Below are positions 8,286-18,238 of a DNA stretch of 32,642 bases, in pieces; within the stretch, counting starts at the first letter, position 1; each line of letters starts with the position of its first letter. The notes under the pieces are model-generated. The model did not search any database and had not been told where the DNA came from. It worked only from the letters and a program-made list of their open reading frames with translations. This DNA is from a virus: positions 1 through 32,642 of the IMG/VR virus record IMGVR_UViG_3300008450_010740; one strand, 5' to 3'. The translations under genes were made by a program, and so were the position numbers.

Positions 8286-9674
8286 ATGCCAACAGCACTC
8301 CACCAGTTATCAAGTTATGGAAATTCGTTTCAAATAAAGGTTATAGCCTCACTGCTGAAACATAAAGAATTTCTACAAAATATTCACGATGTCTTAGACG
8401 AAGACTACTTCGATAATCCAAGTCACAAGTGGGTAGTCAAAGAGTTATTAAGATACTACTATAAGTACAATACAACTCCTACGCTAGATTCCCTTAAGAT
8501 TGAAGTTAAGAAGATAGATAACGAAGTACTTAAGACCACTGTCGTCGAGCAATTGAAGGAAGCTTATAAAGCTACCTACGATGATCAAGAGTATGTAGAA
8601 CAAGAATTCTCGAACTTCTGTAAGAATCAACAGCTAAAGAAAGCACTCCTCTCTTCAGTCGACCTTTTAAATATAGGCAATTACGATGAAATTCGAGTAC
8701 TTGTCGACTCAGCTCTAAAAGCAGGTCAGGATAAGAATATAGGACATGAGTACCTTAAAGATATCGAAACAAGGTATAGAGGTGAAGAAAGAAGTCCGGT
8801 AGCTACAGGATGGCCTGTTGTAGATAGACTACTAGCTGGAGGACTAGGTTCTGGCGATTTCGGATTGATATTCGGTAATCCAGGAGGAGGTAAGAGCTGG
8901 TCGCTTGTACATATGGGAGCATCTGCTGTACAAATGGGATTAGTAGTAGTACACTACACCCTAGAGCTTTCACAATCATATGTCGGTAAACGTTACGATG
9001 CTTTCTTCACTAAGATACCCGTCGATCAAATAGACTTACATAGAGAACAAGTAGCACAGACTATACAGTCCTTACCAGGGAAGTTAATTATTAAAGAATA
9101 CCCTATGGGTAAAGCTACGATAAACACTATAGAATCGCACATACGTAAATGTACCGATCTAGGGTATAAGCCTGACTTAGTAATTATCGACTATGTTGAT
9201 CTTCTAAGATCACCTAGAAAAATCTCAGAGAGAAAAGACGAGATTGACGACGTATATACCGCTTCAAAAGGACTTGCTAGAGAACTAAAAATACCGATCT
9301 GGACCGTATCTCAAGTTAATCGCGCAGGTGCAAAAGACGAAATTATCGAGGGAGATAAAGCAGCAGGTTCATACGATAAGATTATGATTGCTGACTTTGC
9401 AATGTCTCTTTCTAGAAAGCGTCAAGACAAAGTTGGAGGTACAGGTCGCTTTCATATTATGAAAAATAGATACGGTATGGATGGAATGACCTATCCTGCA
9501 GTAGTGGATACCTCTACCGGAGCGATAGATATACAAGATAAGGAGTTAGGAGACGATGTTATCTTCCCATCTGGCAGTACTCAATCAGGATCCGGTAATC
9601 CGATGCTCTTTAACAAAGATGAGAGAGATTTTCTAAGTAAGAAATTTTTTGAGTTACAAGGACCATCTCAGTAA
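8286..9674 (+). CDS. Replicative DNA helicase, DnaB/T4 gp41-like
   Basis: 462 residues with the two-part plan of DnaB helicases: an N-terminal helical domain (residues 1-150, opening with HQLSSYGNSFQIKVIASLLKH) and a RecA-like C-terminal motor. The Walker A is GNPGGGKS at 197-204, preceded by the typical TGWPVVDRLLAGGLGSGDF. Walker B is LVIIDYVDLL near 305, and SQVNRAGAKDE is the DnaB motif after it. It would unwind DNA ahead of the phage polymerase as a hexamer. No primase gene is visible in the window. Confidence 0.9.
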   Translation: MPTALHQLSSYGNSFQIKVIASLLKHKEFLQNIHDVLDEDYFDNPSHKWVVKELLRYYYKYNTTPTLDSLKIEVKKIDNEVLKTTVVEQLKEAYKATYDDQEYVEQEFSNFCKNQQLKKALLSSVDLLNIGNYDEIRVLVDSALKAGQDKNIGHEYLKDIETRYRGEERSPVATGWPVVDRLLAGGLGSGDFGLIFGNPGGGKSWSLVHMGASAVQMGLVVVHYTLELSQSYVGKRYDAFFTKIPVDQIDLHREQVAQTIQSLPGKLIIKEYPMGKATINTIESHIRKCTDLGYKPDLVIIDYVDLLRSPRKISERKDEIDDVYTASKGLARELKIPIWTVSQVNRAGAKDEIIEGDKAAGSYDKIMIADFAMSLSRKRQDKVGGTGRFHIMKNRYGMDGMTYPAVVDTSTGAIDIQDKELGDDVIFPSGSTQSGSGNPMLFNKDERDFLSKKFFELQGPSQ

Positions 9675-9710
9675 CGCTTAGATATTTATAATAGATCTAA
9701 ACTACAAATA

Positions 9711-10022
9711 ATGGCCAGTTTACAGGACAAGTACGAAAAAGAGTCTAAAACACAACTAGACAAAATAAATCAACTATCAGCAAATAATTTGCTAAAACAG
9801 CAATTTGAAAAGCAAGTTAAACAGGCCGCTGCTCCGTCTTCTGATCTACAGAAGAGAGCAAATACATACGTACAATCTGTACAATCCTCTCAAGATACAA
9901 TAGTAGGAGGATCTCCCGGAGGTAATGGCGGAAGAATCGCCGCTGACGTCCCTCCTCCAACCCCAAGCATCAGCGCCACCCCGGCTGCCACGCCAAGTCC
10001 GACGCCTACACCGTCTGCGTAA
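9711..10022 (+). CDS. Hypothetical protein with Pro/Thr-rich tail
   Basis: 103 residues: a polar helical N-terminal half (residues 1-55, many Lys, Gln and Asn) followed by a Gly-rich stretch and a low-complexity tail of Pro, Thr, Ser and Ala ending TPSPTPTPSA. No signal peptide or membrane segment. Base use changes to GC-richer codons in the tail. It sits between the helicase and the nrdJ promoter. Function unknown. Confidence 0.55.
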   Translation: MASLQDKYEKESKTQLDKINQLSANNLLKQQFEKQVKQAAAPSSDLQKRANTYVQSVQSSQDTIVGGSPGGNGGRIAADVPPPTPSISATPAATPSPTPTPSA

Positions 10023-10059
10023 GTAGTGTAGAAAAACTTTATAACTTTTTCAATAAAAA

Positions 10060-10090
10060 TTGGTTTTATGGTTTAATCTACATATATTTG
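10060..10090 (+). promoter_or_regulatory. Predicted promoter TTGGTT-N17-TATATTTG
   Basis: TTGGTT (10060-10065), 17 nt, TATATTTG (10083-10090), an exact match to the Bacteroidetes TAnnTTTG element. It lies 45 bp before the ribonucleotide reductase gene. The leader is too short and too featureless for a cobalamin riboswitch. Confidence 0.75.
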
Positions 10091-10134
10091 TAGAAGGTTA
10101 TTCTATTCCTAAAATTTAAAAAATATCGCTAAAA

Positions 10135-12176
<2,042 letters not shown>

Positions 12177-12179
12177 GGT

Positions 12180-12716
12180 ATGATACGTCATCCAAGACCT
12201 TTTATCGAGCAAAAACTATCTGAACTTGTTCGGATAAAGTATAACCGTTTTCAATGGTGGCGAAACTGCAAAGTTAAGGATACCTTACATCCTTACGCTC
12301 CTATTCCTGATAAGATAAAAAACGGTGATTTTGACCACTCTCCATATTATTGGATGGCTCAATACGCTTTGTATGAGTTAGAAGATAGGCAGGTAGGGGT
12401 GCAGGATTTAGAAAAACGAAGAGAGATAGAAAGCCTTTACATGGAAAAGTATAGAAGGCTTATGGAAGATTATCATAAAGATGAAGCTACTCGTCTTGAA
12501 GACTTTAAAAAGCAAGTAACCAAGTCGACTAGAATAGCTAAAGAAGTACTAGAGCAACTCATGGAAGACTTCGATGGTACGCTTTTAGATTTATATCAGC
12601 AGATATCTTCTCAATACACACCTGTCCGGCAAGCTCCTCCTTCACATTTAGTAAAGAACTACCCTGTTAGTTTTGAGGAGGAGAGAGGAGTTGAAGATTT
12701 GACATTAAAGTCTTAA
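12180..12716 (+). CDS. Hypothetical protein, charged and helical
   Basis: 178 residues, strongly charged, with a Trp- and Tyr-rich N-terminal part (FQWWRNCKVKD, SPYYWMAQYALYELEDRQ) and a long helical, probably coiled-coil middle (residues 75-140). No signal peptide, membrane segment or catalytic motif. It precedes queD by 20 bp. Function unknown. Confidence 0.6.
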   Translation: MIRHPRPFIEQKLSELVRIKYNRFQWWRNCKVKDTLHPYAPIPDKIKNGDFDHSPYYWMAQYALYELEDRQVGVQDLEKRREIESLYMEKYRRLMEDYHKDEATRLEDFKKQVTKSTRIAKEVLEQLMEDFDGTLLDLYQQISSQYTPVRQAPPSHLVKNYPVSFEEERGVEDLTLKS

Positions 12717-12736
12717 ATTAAAATAAAGTAAAATAT

Positions 12737-13201
12737 ATGGCAAAGTTTTCATCAGCAAAAGTATTCGACGGATATAGCTGTGTATTCAGGCAGTGGAAAG
12801 CAGAAGGAACGCACTGTAAGTATTTACATGGATATGGAGTATCTTTTAAGATTTGGTTCGAAGGTGAATTAGATGAGCGTAATTGGGTTTGGGATTTTGG
12901 AGGCATGAAGCGAGCTAAAGGAACTATAGATGGTAAAAATCCTAAAGTTTGGATGGATTATATGTTTGACCATACAACATTGGTAGCACAAGATGACCCG
13001 GGTATTAACGGATTTAGAACTATGGATCATTTAGGAGTTATACAGCTGAGAGAGCTTCCTGCTGTAGGAGCAGAGCAATTTGCTAAATTTGTTTTTGAAA
13101 AAGTAAATGCTTTCGTACAAGAAGAAACAGAAGGTAGAGTTAAGGTAGTAAAGGTTGAGTTTAGAGAAAACGAAAGAAATAGCGCTACTTACGAAAATTA
13201 A
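12737..13201 (+). CDS. queD: QueD/PTPS-family 6-carboxytetrahydropterin synthase (altered zinc site)
   Basis: 154 residues of the tunnelling-fold PTPS/QueD family, which turns dihydroneopterin triphosphate into 6-carboxy-5,6,7,8-tetrahydropterin, the second step to preQ0. Family features seen: Cys27 in HCKYLHGY (catalytic Cys), Asp78-His79 in DHTTL, Glu144 in FRENERNSATY, and the NWVWDFGGMK segment in place of VxDF. Two of the three zinc histidines appear replaced: the one of FxAAH aligns with Phe17 and the second of HGH with Tyr33; His31 remains, and His26 could substitute. It may therefore be a divergent subfamily with altered metal binding or substrate. It is the first of the deazaguanine genes here; queC follows three genes later. 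Confidence 0.82.
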   Translation: MAKFSSAKVFDGYSCVFRQWKAEGTHCKYLHGYGVSFKIWFEGELDERNWVWDFGGMKRAKGTIDGKNPKVWMDYMFDHTTLVAQDDPGINGFRTMDHLGVIQLRELPAVGAEQFAKFVFEKVNAFVQEETEGRVKVVKVEFRENERNSATYEN

Positions 13202-13214
13202 AAATAAAACAGTT

Positions 13215-13661
13215 ATGAATAAGTTTGAAAGTACCCAAGCTTACAAAAAAGGTAGAGCAGGTGAAGTTAATGTTATTGAACAGCTTTTAGAGAGAGGTAT
13301 AGAACTAAAAGACTATACCGATTACCAAGAGTATAAGTTTAAGCAAAAGAAAGGTTTTGACGTAGAAGTTTTTAATAAACGTACCCAAGAATGGGATCGT
13401 GCAGATATTAAAACTAACATTAGGAACGGATTTACTTTCTTAGAAGTAATTAAACACCCAACCGGTACTCTCGGATGGTTTTATACCTCCAAGGCCGATA
13501 GCATACTTACCTACGATCTAGACAATAATCATTGCTACATTTACGATCTTAACGAAATGAGAAACTACGTTAAAGGTCGAAACTTTAAACTATGTGGTAA
13601 AAATAAAGATTTATTTGCTTTACCGGTAAATAGTAATTATCTTATAAGACAATTATTCTAA
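13215..13661 (+). CDS. Putative PD-(D/E)XK nuclease-like protein
   Basis: 148 residues from ATG 13215; an in-frame upstream ATG at 13155 lies inside queD and is less likely. The order Glu in GRAGEVNVIEQLLERG, Asp in KKGFDVEVF, and DIK in RADIKTN fits the E...D...(D/E)xK layout of restriction-like nucleases. No DNA-binding domain is visible. It lies between queD and queC, so a nuclease acting on unmodified DNA would make sense, but that is inference. Could be a catalytically inactive relative. Confidence 0.55.
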   Translation: MNKFESTQAYKKGRAGEVNVIEQLLERGIELKDYTDYQEYKFKQKKGFDVEVFNKRTQEWDRADIKTNIRNGFTFLEVIKHPTGTLGWFYTSKADSILTYDLDNNHCYIYDLNEMRNYVKGRNFKLCGKNKDLFALPVNSNYLIRQLF

Positions 13662-13662
13662 T

Positions 13663-13863
13663 ATGACACAACAACTTCCTTTTAAGACTTACGAAGAGTA
13701 TTTAGTTTTTGTAGAATATGAATGGAACGAAAAACACAACGACCGGTTTTTAATTCAGAATGACTGGGTGCTTGTAGATATGGATTACGGTTTAGGACCT
13801 ACTTATAGAGATTTAACAGAAGAAGAATTTAAAGATAAAATGCAACGCTTGAACGAGGAGTAA
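13663..13863 (+). CDS. Small acidic hypothetical protein
   Basis: 66 residues, starting one base after the stop of the nuclease-like gene, so probably coupled to it. Rich in Glu, Asp, Tyr and Trp, with no membrane segment. A small acidic protein next to a putative nuclease could be an inhibitor or partner; this is speculation from position and charge. Confidence 0.55.
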   Translation: MTQQLPFKTYEEYLVFVEYEWNEKHNDRFLIQNDWVLVDMDYGLGPTYRDLTEEEFKDKMQRLNEE

Positions 13864-13907
13864 GCGTTTAATAAGTAAATACTTCCTCAAACAATATACT
13901 TTAAAAG

Positions 13908-14768
13908 ATGAAAAAGCAAGCAGTTCTCAGCCTTTCAGGAGGAATGGATTCCTCTACTCTCCTTTTACACCTTCTAGCTAACGGCTACGAAGTAACAGCT
14001 CTTAGTTTTGACTATGGCCAAAAGCATAAAGTCGAATTAGAAAGAGCTAAATCCCTAGTGGGTTATATTAACGATAAAATGTTTTTTACAAAAACAGACA
14101 ATTTTGTAAGACATCAGGTTATTAAAATTGACGGAATAACAAAACTCCTTAATTCTGCTCTCGTAGAAGGAGGATGGGATGTTCCAGAAGGACATTATGA
14201 GCAGGACAATATGAAAGATACCGTTGTTCCTAACCGTAATAAAATCTTTGCTTCACTTATTCAAGCAGTAGCACTTTCAATTGCAACAAAAACGATTACA
14301 GATGATTGTGCTGTAGGTCAAGAGGTAGTTATTGCAATGGGAATACATGCCGGCGATCATGCAATTTATCCTGATTGTAGACAAGAGTTTCGTGATGCTG
14401 ATTTTGAAGCATTTAAAATTGGTAATTGGGATTCGCATTTAGTATCACACTATACTCCTTATCTTGAACTAAATAAATTTGATATTTTAAAAGATGGAGA
14501 AGAATGCTGCGAAGCACTAGGTTTAGATTTTAACGAAGTATATAAACGTACTAATACCAGCTACAAGCCGATCTCTTTCGCAACAAATGCTAGTACTGAA
14601 TTAGACTGGTATTCAGACTATAAATCAGCAGCATCAGTAGAGCGTATTGAAGCATTTATTAAGCTAGGTCGTCCTGATCCTGTAGCTTATGCTGACGAAA
14701 CTGGGCCTGTAAAATGGACTGTAGCTAAAGAGCATGTTGAAAAAGTATTAGCAGAATATCAAAAATAA
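13908..14768 (+). CDS. queC: 7-cyano-7-deazaguanine synthase QueC (no zinc cysteines)
   Basis: 286 residues of the PP-loop QueC family, which uses ATP and ammonia to turn 7-carboxy-7-deazaguanine into preQ0 through an amide intermediate. Seen: PP-loop SGGMDS at 10-15, SFDYGQKHKVE after it, VVPNRNKIFASLIQAVALS in place of VPGRN..., and IYPDCRQEF at 154-161. The C-terminal zinc site is missing: aligning on VERIEAF (244-250), the usual Cys positions are Ser218, Asp237, Ser240 and Ser243. Everything else looks intact, so it is probably folded and active, perhaps with a changed product. It ends 6 bp before dpdA. Confidence 0.9.
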   Translation: MKKQAVLSLSGGMDSSTLLLHLLANGYEVTALSFDYGQKHKVELERAKSLVGYINDKMFFTKTDNFVRHQVIKIDGITKLLNSALVEGGWDVPEGHYEQDNMKDTVVPNRNKIFASLIQAVALSIATKTITDDCAVGQEVVIAMGIHAGDHAIYPDCRQEFRDADFEAFKIGNWDSHLVSHYTPYLELNKFDILKDGEECCEALGLDFNEVYKRTNTSYKPISFATNASTELDWYSDYKSAASVERIEAFIKLGRPDPVAYADETGPVKWTVAKEHVEKVLAEYQK

Positions 14769-14774
14769 AATAAA

Positions 14775-15584
14775 ATGACCTTAATTAGCCACGAAATTCC
14801 AAAGCAGTTATTTCCTATTCACGACCTTATTAACGACTACCCTTATGTGCTAGCTCACTTGATTGGACAAGATCAAGAGTATACAGACTTCTATATTAGA
14901 AAGTGTAAAAATGCAACTTTTTCTATTTTAGATAATAGTGCTTTTGAATTAGGAAAATCTGTTGATTTTGAAATCTTAATTGAAGCAGCAGAACGCGTTA
15001 AACCTACCCATGTAGTAGTTCCCGACTGGGTTAACGATTGTGATAAAACTATCGAGTTCTTAAAAGCATTCCTTTCGTTTTTAGAAAACAGATATGGAAG
15101 CTTACATAGAATACCTTTCAAGCTTATTGCTGTTATACAAGGTACCAATATGGGAGAGCTATACAAATCTCTTAACGAGATTACCTACTGGAAAAGACAA
15201 TGCCCAGCAATTGAGATCGTAGCTATGCCTTACGATACCATTCCAGGCACAGACTACCATAACATACGTTATATTGTCTTTCAGCATATGAAGAACGTAT
15301 TGAAGGATAATCACTTACAGGTGCATCTCTTAGGTCTTCAAAATTATTCCGAGTATGTACTCTATACAAAAGAGGATAAAGAACTTATCTACTCTGTAGA
15401 TTCTTCTGCACCTATTGTATACGGCTGGAACGATATTAACTTTAGCTGGGGAGGAACAGACAAACCTAAACCTAAAGAGAAGCTTGCCGATAACCTGGAT
15501 AGAACAATAACTCCAGATCAAATGAGATCTATCTCACATAACGTCTTAACTATTCGTCAAATTATAAAAGGAAAAAAACTATGA
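14775..15584 (+). CDS. dpdA: DpdA-like DNA 7-deazaguanine transglycosylase
   Basis: 269 residues with a TGT-like barrel pattern: FSILDNSAFE (Asp53) in place of DSGGFQ, VVPDWVND, AVIQGTNMGELY in place of VQGG, VHLLGLQNYSEY in place of HxLGVG, and SVDSSAPIVYG (Asp209) in place of the second catalytic Asp segment. It lacks the C-terminal CxCxxC zinc site of tRNA TGTs. These are features of phage DpdA proteins, which exchange guanine in DNA for a 7-deazaguanine base. It lies directly after queC and overlaps queF by ATGA, which supports DNA rather than tRNA as target. Protection from host restriction is the known role for such modifications. Confidence 0.85.
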   Translation: MTLISHEIPKQLFPIHDLINDYPYVLAHLIGQDQEYTDFYIRKCKNATFSILDNSAFELGKSVDFEILIEAAERVKPTHVVVPDWVNDCDKTIEFLKAFLSFLENRYGSLHRIPFKLIAVIQGTNMGELYKSLNEITYWKRQCPAIEIVAMPYDTIPGTDYHNIRYIVFQHMKNVLKDNHLQVHLLGLQNYSEYVLYTKEDKELIYSVDSSAPIVYGWNDINFSWGGTDKPKPKEKLADNLDRTITPDQMRSISHNVLTIRQIIKGKKL

Positions 15585-16495
15585 GTGGAATGAACGACAT
15601 TGCAAGTAAGCACCTAGGTCAACAGGGCAGTTACGCAATCACAACAGATAAATTTGATTCTTCTTTCCTAGTGCCGATGCCTAGAAAGCTAGCTAGAGAA
15701 GATTGGGGCATTAAAGGGGACGAGTTTGTAGGATACGATACATGGCATTGTCACGAAGCTACTTTCCTACTTAACAACGGACTTCCTGTAGCTGGAACTT
15801 TAAAAATTGTATATCCTGCATCATCAGAGTTTATGGTAGAGTCTAAATCTTTTAAACTTTACTTGAATACTTTTGATATGTGTAAGATGGGAGGTACCAT
15901 TAAAGAAGCAATCGCAGCATATGAAGCTCAAGTTAAACATGATATTTCAGAAGCTATTCAAGCTCCGGTTGAAGTTGGATTCTTTAGACCTGGTGATGAG
16001 CTTGACGTACTAGTAGAAGCAGATCCAGCTTCAGGATACAGGCTACTGGAAGGTTATATCGGCGATGAAAAGCTAGAGAAAATGGAGATAACAGACTATA
16101 CTGCCGAGAATTTTCATTTTAAAATAAAAGAAGGGCATGGCAGTGAGTTTAAAGTTTTCACTAACGCACTACGTTCTAGATGTCGACATACTAAGCAGAA
16201 AGATACTGGAGCAGCTTATTTTCACATTAAAACTGAGGGTGGTATTTTAGATTTACAATCCTTATTAAAAGAGGTTATAGCCTTGAGGGAAGTTAATGAG
16301 TTTCATGAATTTTGTAGTGAAAAGCTGTTTACAGCTCTAACGAGTGTTCCTCAAGTAAAAGATTGTGTTGTAATGTTACTGTATTCTAGAAGAGGATCTT
16401 TAGATATCAACCCTGTACGTGCTACTAGGCTGGATTTAATACCACAAGCATTAATCGATGCAAAAGTATACACTAAAAAAGCAATGGGACAGTAA
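15581..16495 (+). CDS. queF: NADPH-dependent 7-cyano-7-deazaguanine reductase QueF, bimodular type
   Basis: 304 residues of the long, bimodular QueF type. Residues 86-94 carry VESKSFKLYL, the NADPH-binding signature that is absent from the QueF-like amidinotransferases. The catalytic Cys201 (ALRSRCRHT) and Asp208 (KQKDTG) are 7 apart as in E. coli QueF, and His242-Glu243 lies in NEFHEFC. YSRRGSLDINPVRA closes the domain. It would reduce preQ0 to preQ1, so the base available to DpdA could be preQ1 rather than preQ0. It overlaps dpdA by ATGA and is followed one base later by the formyltransferase. A function in making G+ is less likely because the NADPH motif is kept. Confidence 0.9.
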   Translation: MSGMNDIASKHLGQQGSYAITTDKFDSSFLVPMPRKLAREDWGIKGDEFVGYDTWHCHEATFLLNNGLPVAGTLKIVYPASSEFMVESKSFKLYLNTFDMCKMGGTIKEAIAAYEAQVKHDISEAIQAPVEVGFFRPGDELDVLVEADPASGYRLLEGYIGDEKLEKMEITDYTAENFHFKIKEGHGSEFKVFTNALRSRCRHTKQKDTGAAYFHIKTEGGILDLQSLLKEVIALREVNEFHEFCSEKLFTALTSVPQVKDCVVMLLYSRRGSLDINPVRATRLDLIPQALIDAKVYTKKAMGQ

Positions 16496-16496
16496 T

Positions 16497-17060
16497 ATGA
16501 AAAAGCAAGAAAGCTGGGGAGTACTTATTTCTCAAACTGGATCTGAAGTAATAGCTATAAGTAAAGAGATTGGGTATCTCCCCAGTCTTGTTGTAACCAA
16601 TAACCTAGGTAAGATAACAGCAGAAAACCTGGAGATATTTAAGCAGAATGAGGTAGACATAATGATTATACCGTTTAAGCCTGTCTTAGAAGACTACCTA
16701 AGTAAAACTTTGTTGAGCAAGAAACTTATAACACTACACGGTTACTTGAGAATAATTCCAGCAGGGTTTTTTGGTCGATACGCAGGTAGTATCTACAATG
16801 GACATCCTGCTCTTATAACTAAGTATCCTGAGTTAAAAGGATTTAATATGCAAGAAGCAATTGCTGGAAAGCAAGCAGACTATCCGGACTGCGGTAGTGT
16901 TATACATGAAGTAATCCCACAATTAGATTCCGGTAGAGTAGTAGCTGAGGTTAGGACAAAGAATATAACTATTAATGCGGATCATGCTTATGCATTACTG
17001 AGGAGAACTTCCTTAGAATCTTGGAAATATTTCTTTACTAAAGTTTGGCAGTTCCAATAA
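16497..17060 (+). CDS. PurN-like formyltransferase, possibly acting on a deazaguanine amine
   Basis: 187 residues from ATG 16497, one base after the queF stop; an in-frame ATG at 16458 inside queF is less likely. The fold pattern is that of 10-formyltetrahydrofolate-dependent transferases such as PurN: ITLHGYLRIIPAGFF in place of LAGFMRIL, then YNGHPALITKYP with Asn101 and His103, and VIPQLDSGRVV with Asp144, which together give the Asn-His-Asp catalytic triad. PurN would formylate GAR in purine synthesis, but no other purine genes are seen here. Its position after dpdA-queF suggests formylation of the aminomethyl group of preQ1, free or in DNA. This is inference. Confidence 0.78.
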   Translation: MKKQESWGVLISQTGSEVIAISKEIGYLPSLVVTNNLGKITAENLEIFKQNEVDIMIIPFKPVLEDYLSKTLLSKKLITLHGYLRIIPAGFFGRYAGSIYNGHPALITKYPELKGFNMQEAIAGKQADYPDCGSVIHEVIPQLDSGRVVAEVRTKNITINADHAYALLRRTSLESWKYFFTKVWQFQ

Positions 17061-17075
17061 TAAAGCTTATCTTTA
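17045..17075 (+). promoter_or_regulatory. Predicted promoter TTGGCA-N17-TATCTTTA
   Basis: TTGGCA (17045-17050) inside the end of the formyltransferase gene, 17 nt, TATCTTTA (17068-17075). It precedes the P-loop kinase gene at 17088 by 12 bp and would restart transcription within the modification cluster. Confidence 0.65.
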
Positions 17076-17087
17076 ACAAAAGACTTA

Positions 17088-17606
17088 ATGAAAATACTAC
17101 TAGGAGCTCACGGAGTAGGCAAAAGTACTCTGCTTAAGGAAGTTGCTAAGCACTATCCAGATTACTATGTTACAGATGGATTTTCAAGGCCGGTAACTAA
17201 GATTGCTAAATCGTTAGATTTTTCTCTCGACGAACAGCAATACGTAATTAACGAACTTTCTGCTTGGGCATATCAGAATTACCTTACTCATAAGAACGTA
17301 ATTAGTACTCGAAGCGTAATTGACTGTATTATATACTCTCAAATACTAGCACCCGATGTAGATGTTGAAGGAATTATAAATTTGTTTGAGGAAACTAAAG
17401 ACCGGGTAGAGTACTTTTTTTACATACCTATTGAGTTTGGTTATGTTATAGATGAAGGTAGGCCCGGTGGAGCTTGGCAAGAATTACAAAGTAAGATTGA
17501 CGATATTATCATACAATTTATAAAGCAACATATCCCAGAAGAAAAAGTAGTGGTACTAAGAGGCACGGTAGAAGAGCGTCTAAGTCAAATTTCAAAATTT
17601 CTATAA
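17088..17606 (+). CDS. P-loop NTPase / putative nucleotide kinase (AAA_28-like)
   Basis: 172 residues. Walker A GAHGVGKST at 7-15 and a DGFSRPVTKIAKS segment, an STRSVIDCIIYSQIL helix that probably holds the substrate, and a lid-like DEGRPGGAWQ at about 125-134. The layout resembles the NadR/AAA_28 group of small kinases. The substrate is unknown; in this setting a nucleoside or modified deoxynucleotide is plausible. It starts a transcription unit with its own promoter inside the deazaguanine region. Confidence 0.7.
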   Translation: MKILLGAHGVGKSTLLKEVAKHYPDYYVTDGFSRPVTKIAKSLDFSLDEQQYVINELSAWAYQNYLTHKNVISTRSVIDCIIYSQILAPDVDVEGIINLFEETKDRVEYFFYIPIEFGYVIDEGRPGGAWQELQSKIDDIIIQFIKQHIPEEKVVVLRGTVEERLSQISKFL

Positions 17607-17629
17607 CCTAAAACATGGAGGAATAACCA

Positions 17630-17857
17630 ATGAAGTGTTTAAAAAGCGAAAAGACCGGAAACATTATCCGTGTTACAGATCAACAAGCTTACAACATGGT
17701 AGGCAGAGAATGGCAGTATGTAGCTAAATCCGAATGGAAAGCTTTAACTCGAGAAAAAACTGAACAGCAAGAAGTTCAAGAGCAGAAGAAAGAAAAGACT
17801 ATCTCTAAGAAAGCTGCTCGTAGAAAGCAGATTAAAGAAAAACAAAGACAAGACTGA
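17630..17857 (+). CDS. Small basic hypothetical protein with charged tail
   Basis: 75 residues: a compact N-terminal half (MKCLKSEKTGNIIRVTD...) and a C-terminal tail of Lys, Glu, Gln and Arg (residues 42-75). The start is supported by a Shine-Dalgarno-like GGAGG at 17617-17621, unusual among the A-rich leaders here. It overlaps the next small gene by one base (TGATG). Function unknown; the tail could bind nucleic acid. Confidence 0.6.
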   Translation: MKCLKSEKTGNIIRVTDQQAYNMVGREWQYVAKSEWKALTREKTEQQEVQEQKKEKTISKKAARRKQIKEKQRQD

Positions 17858-18000
17858 TGAGCGAAGTATTGCACGCTTTAGAACATGCAATAGGCCTCTG
17901 CGGAGAAAAACACCTTAGTTTTTTTGCAGCAGTAACCGAATGGCCTAATGTTAGTTTTGTTTTAAATTATATAAAAACGATTACAAATGGCAGAGTTTAG
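17857..18000 (+). CDS. Small hypothetical protein (47 aa)
   Basis: A short frame starting at the ATG that overlaps the previous stop (TGATG) and ending 13 bp inside the next gene. It begins MSEVLHALEHAIGLCGEKHL and ends ...TITNGRV. It fills the only gap between two tightly packed genes, which supports it as a real gene. No motif is recognised; the Cys-Gly-His segment is probably coincidental. Confidence 0.5.
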   Translation: MSEVLHALEHAIGLCGEKHLSFFAAVTEWPNVSFVLNYIKTITNGRV

Positions 18001-18238
18001 TAAACAATACTGCGAAATAAATGACCCGGAATTTCCTTGGGATTTCGATATCGAAAAAGAAGCAGAAGCTCTAGAACCTGAATACGGAATTCATATGATA
18101 TGTGAAGGCTTCGGATTTACTATGATAGCAAAAGACGAAACCGGCAATATACTATTAGGATTCCCAGACGAAGAACTTACATATGTAAAATGGATTCCTT
18201 ATCTTCAATTTATACAAGAACAAAAAAGTAAATTATGA
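17987..18238 (+). CDS. Small acidic hypothetical protein
   Basis: 83 residues, acidic and aromatic (NDPEFPWDFDIEKEAEALEPEYG). No membrane segment or motif. It overlaps queE by ATGA, so its translation is probably coupled to queE, and it may assist that enzyme; this is inference. Confidence 0.6.
   Translation: MAEFSKQYCEINDPEFPWDFDIEKEAEALEPEYGIHMICEGFGFTMIAKDETGNILLGFPDEELTYVKWIPYLQFIQEQKSKL

Noticed and set aside
10022-10134. Cobalamin riboswitch before the B12-dependent reductase
   Set aside because: The 113-nt gap is mostly promoter and shows none of the conserved B12-box features; it is too short for the aptamer.
13155-13214. Upstream ATG for the nuclease-like protein inside queD
   Set aside because: The ATG at 13215 follows an A-rich gap after queD and the extra residues do not look like part of the fold.
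15581-16495. QueF-like amidinotransferase making G+
   Set aside because: The NADPH motif ESKSFKLY and the Cys/Asp/His/Glu residues of true bimodular QueF are all present.
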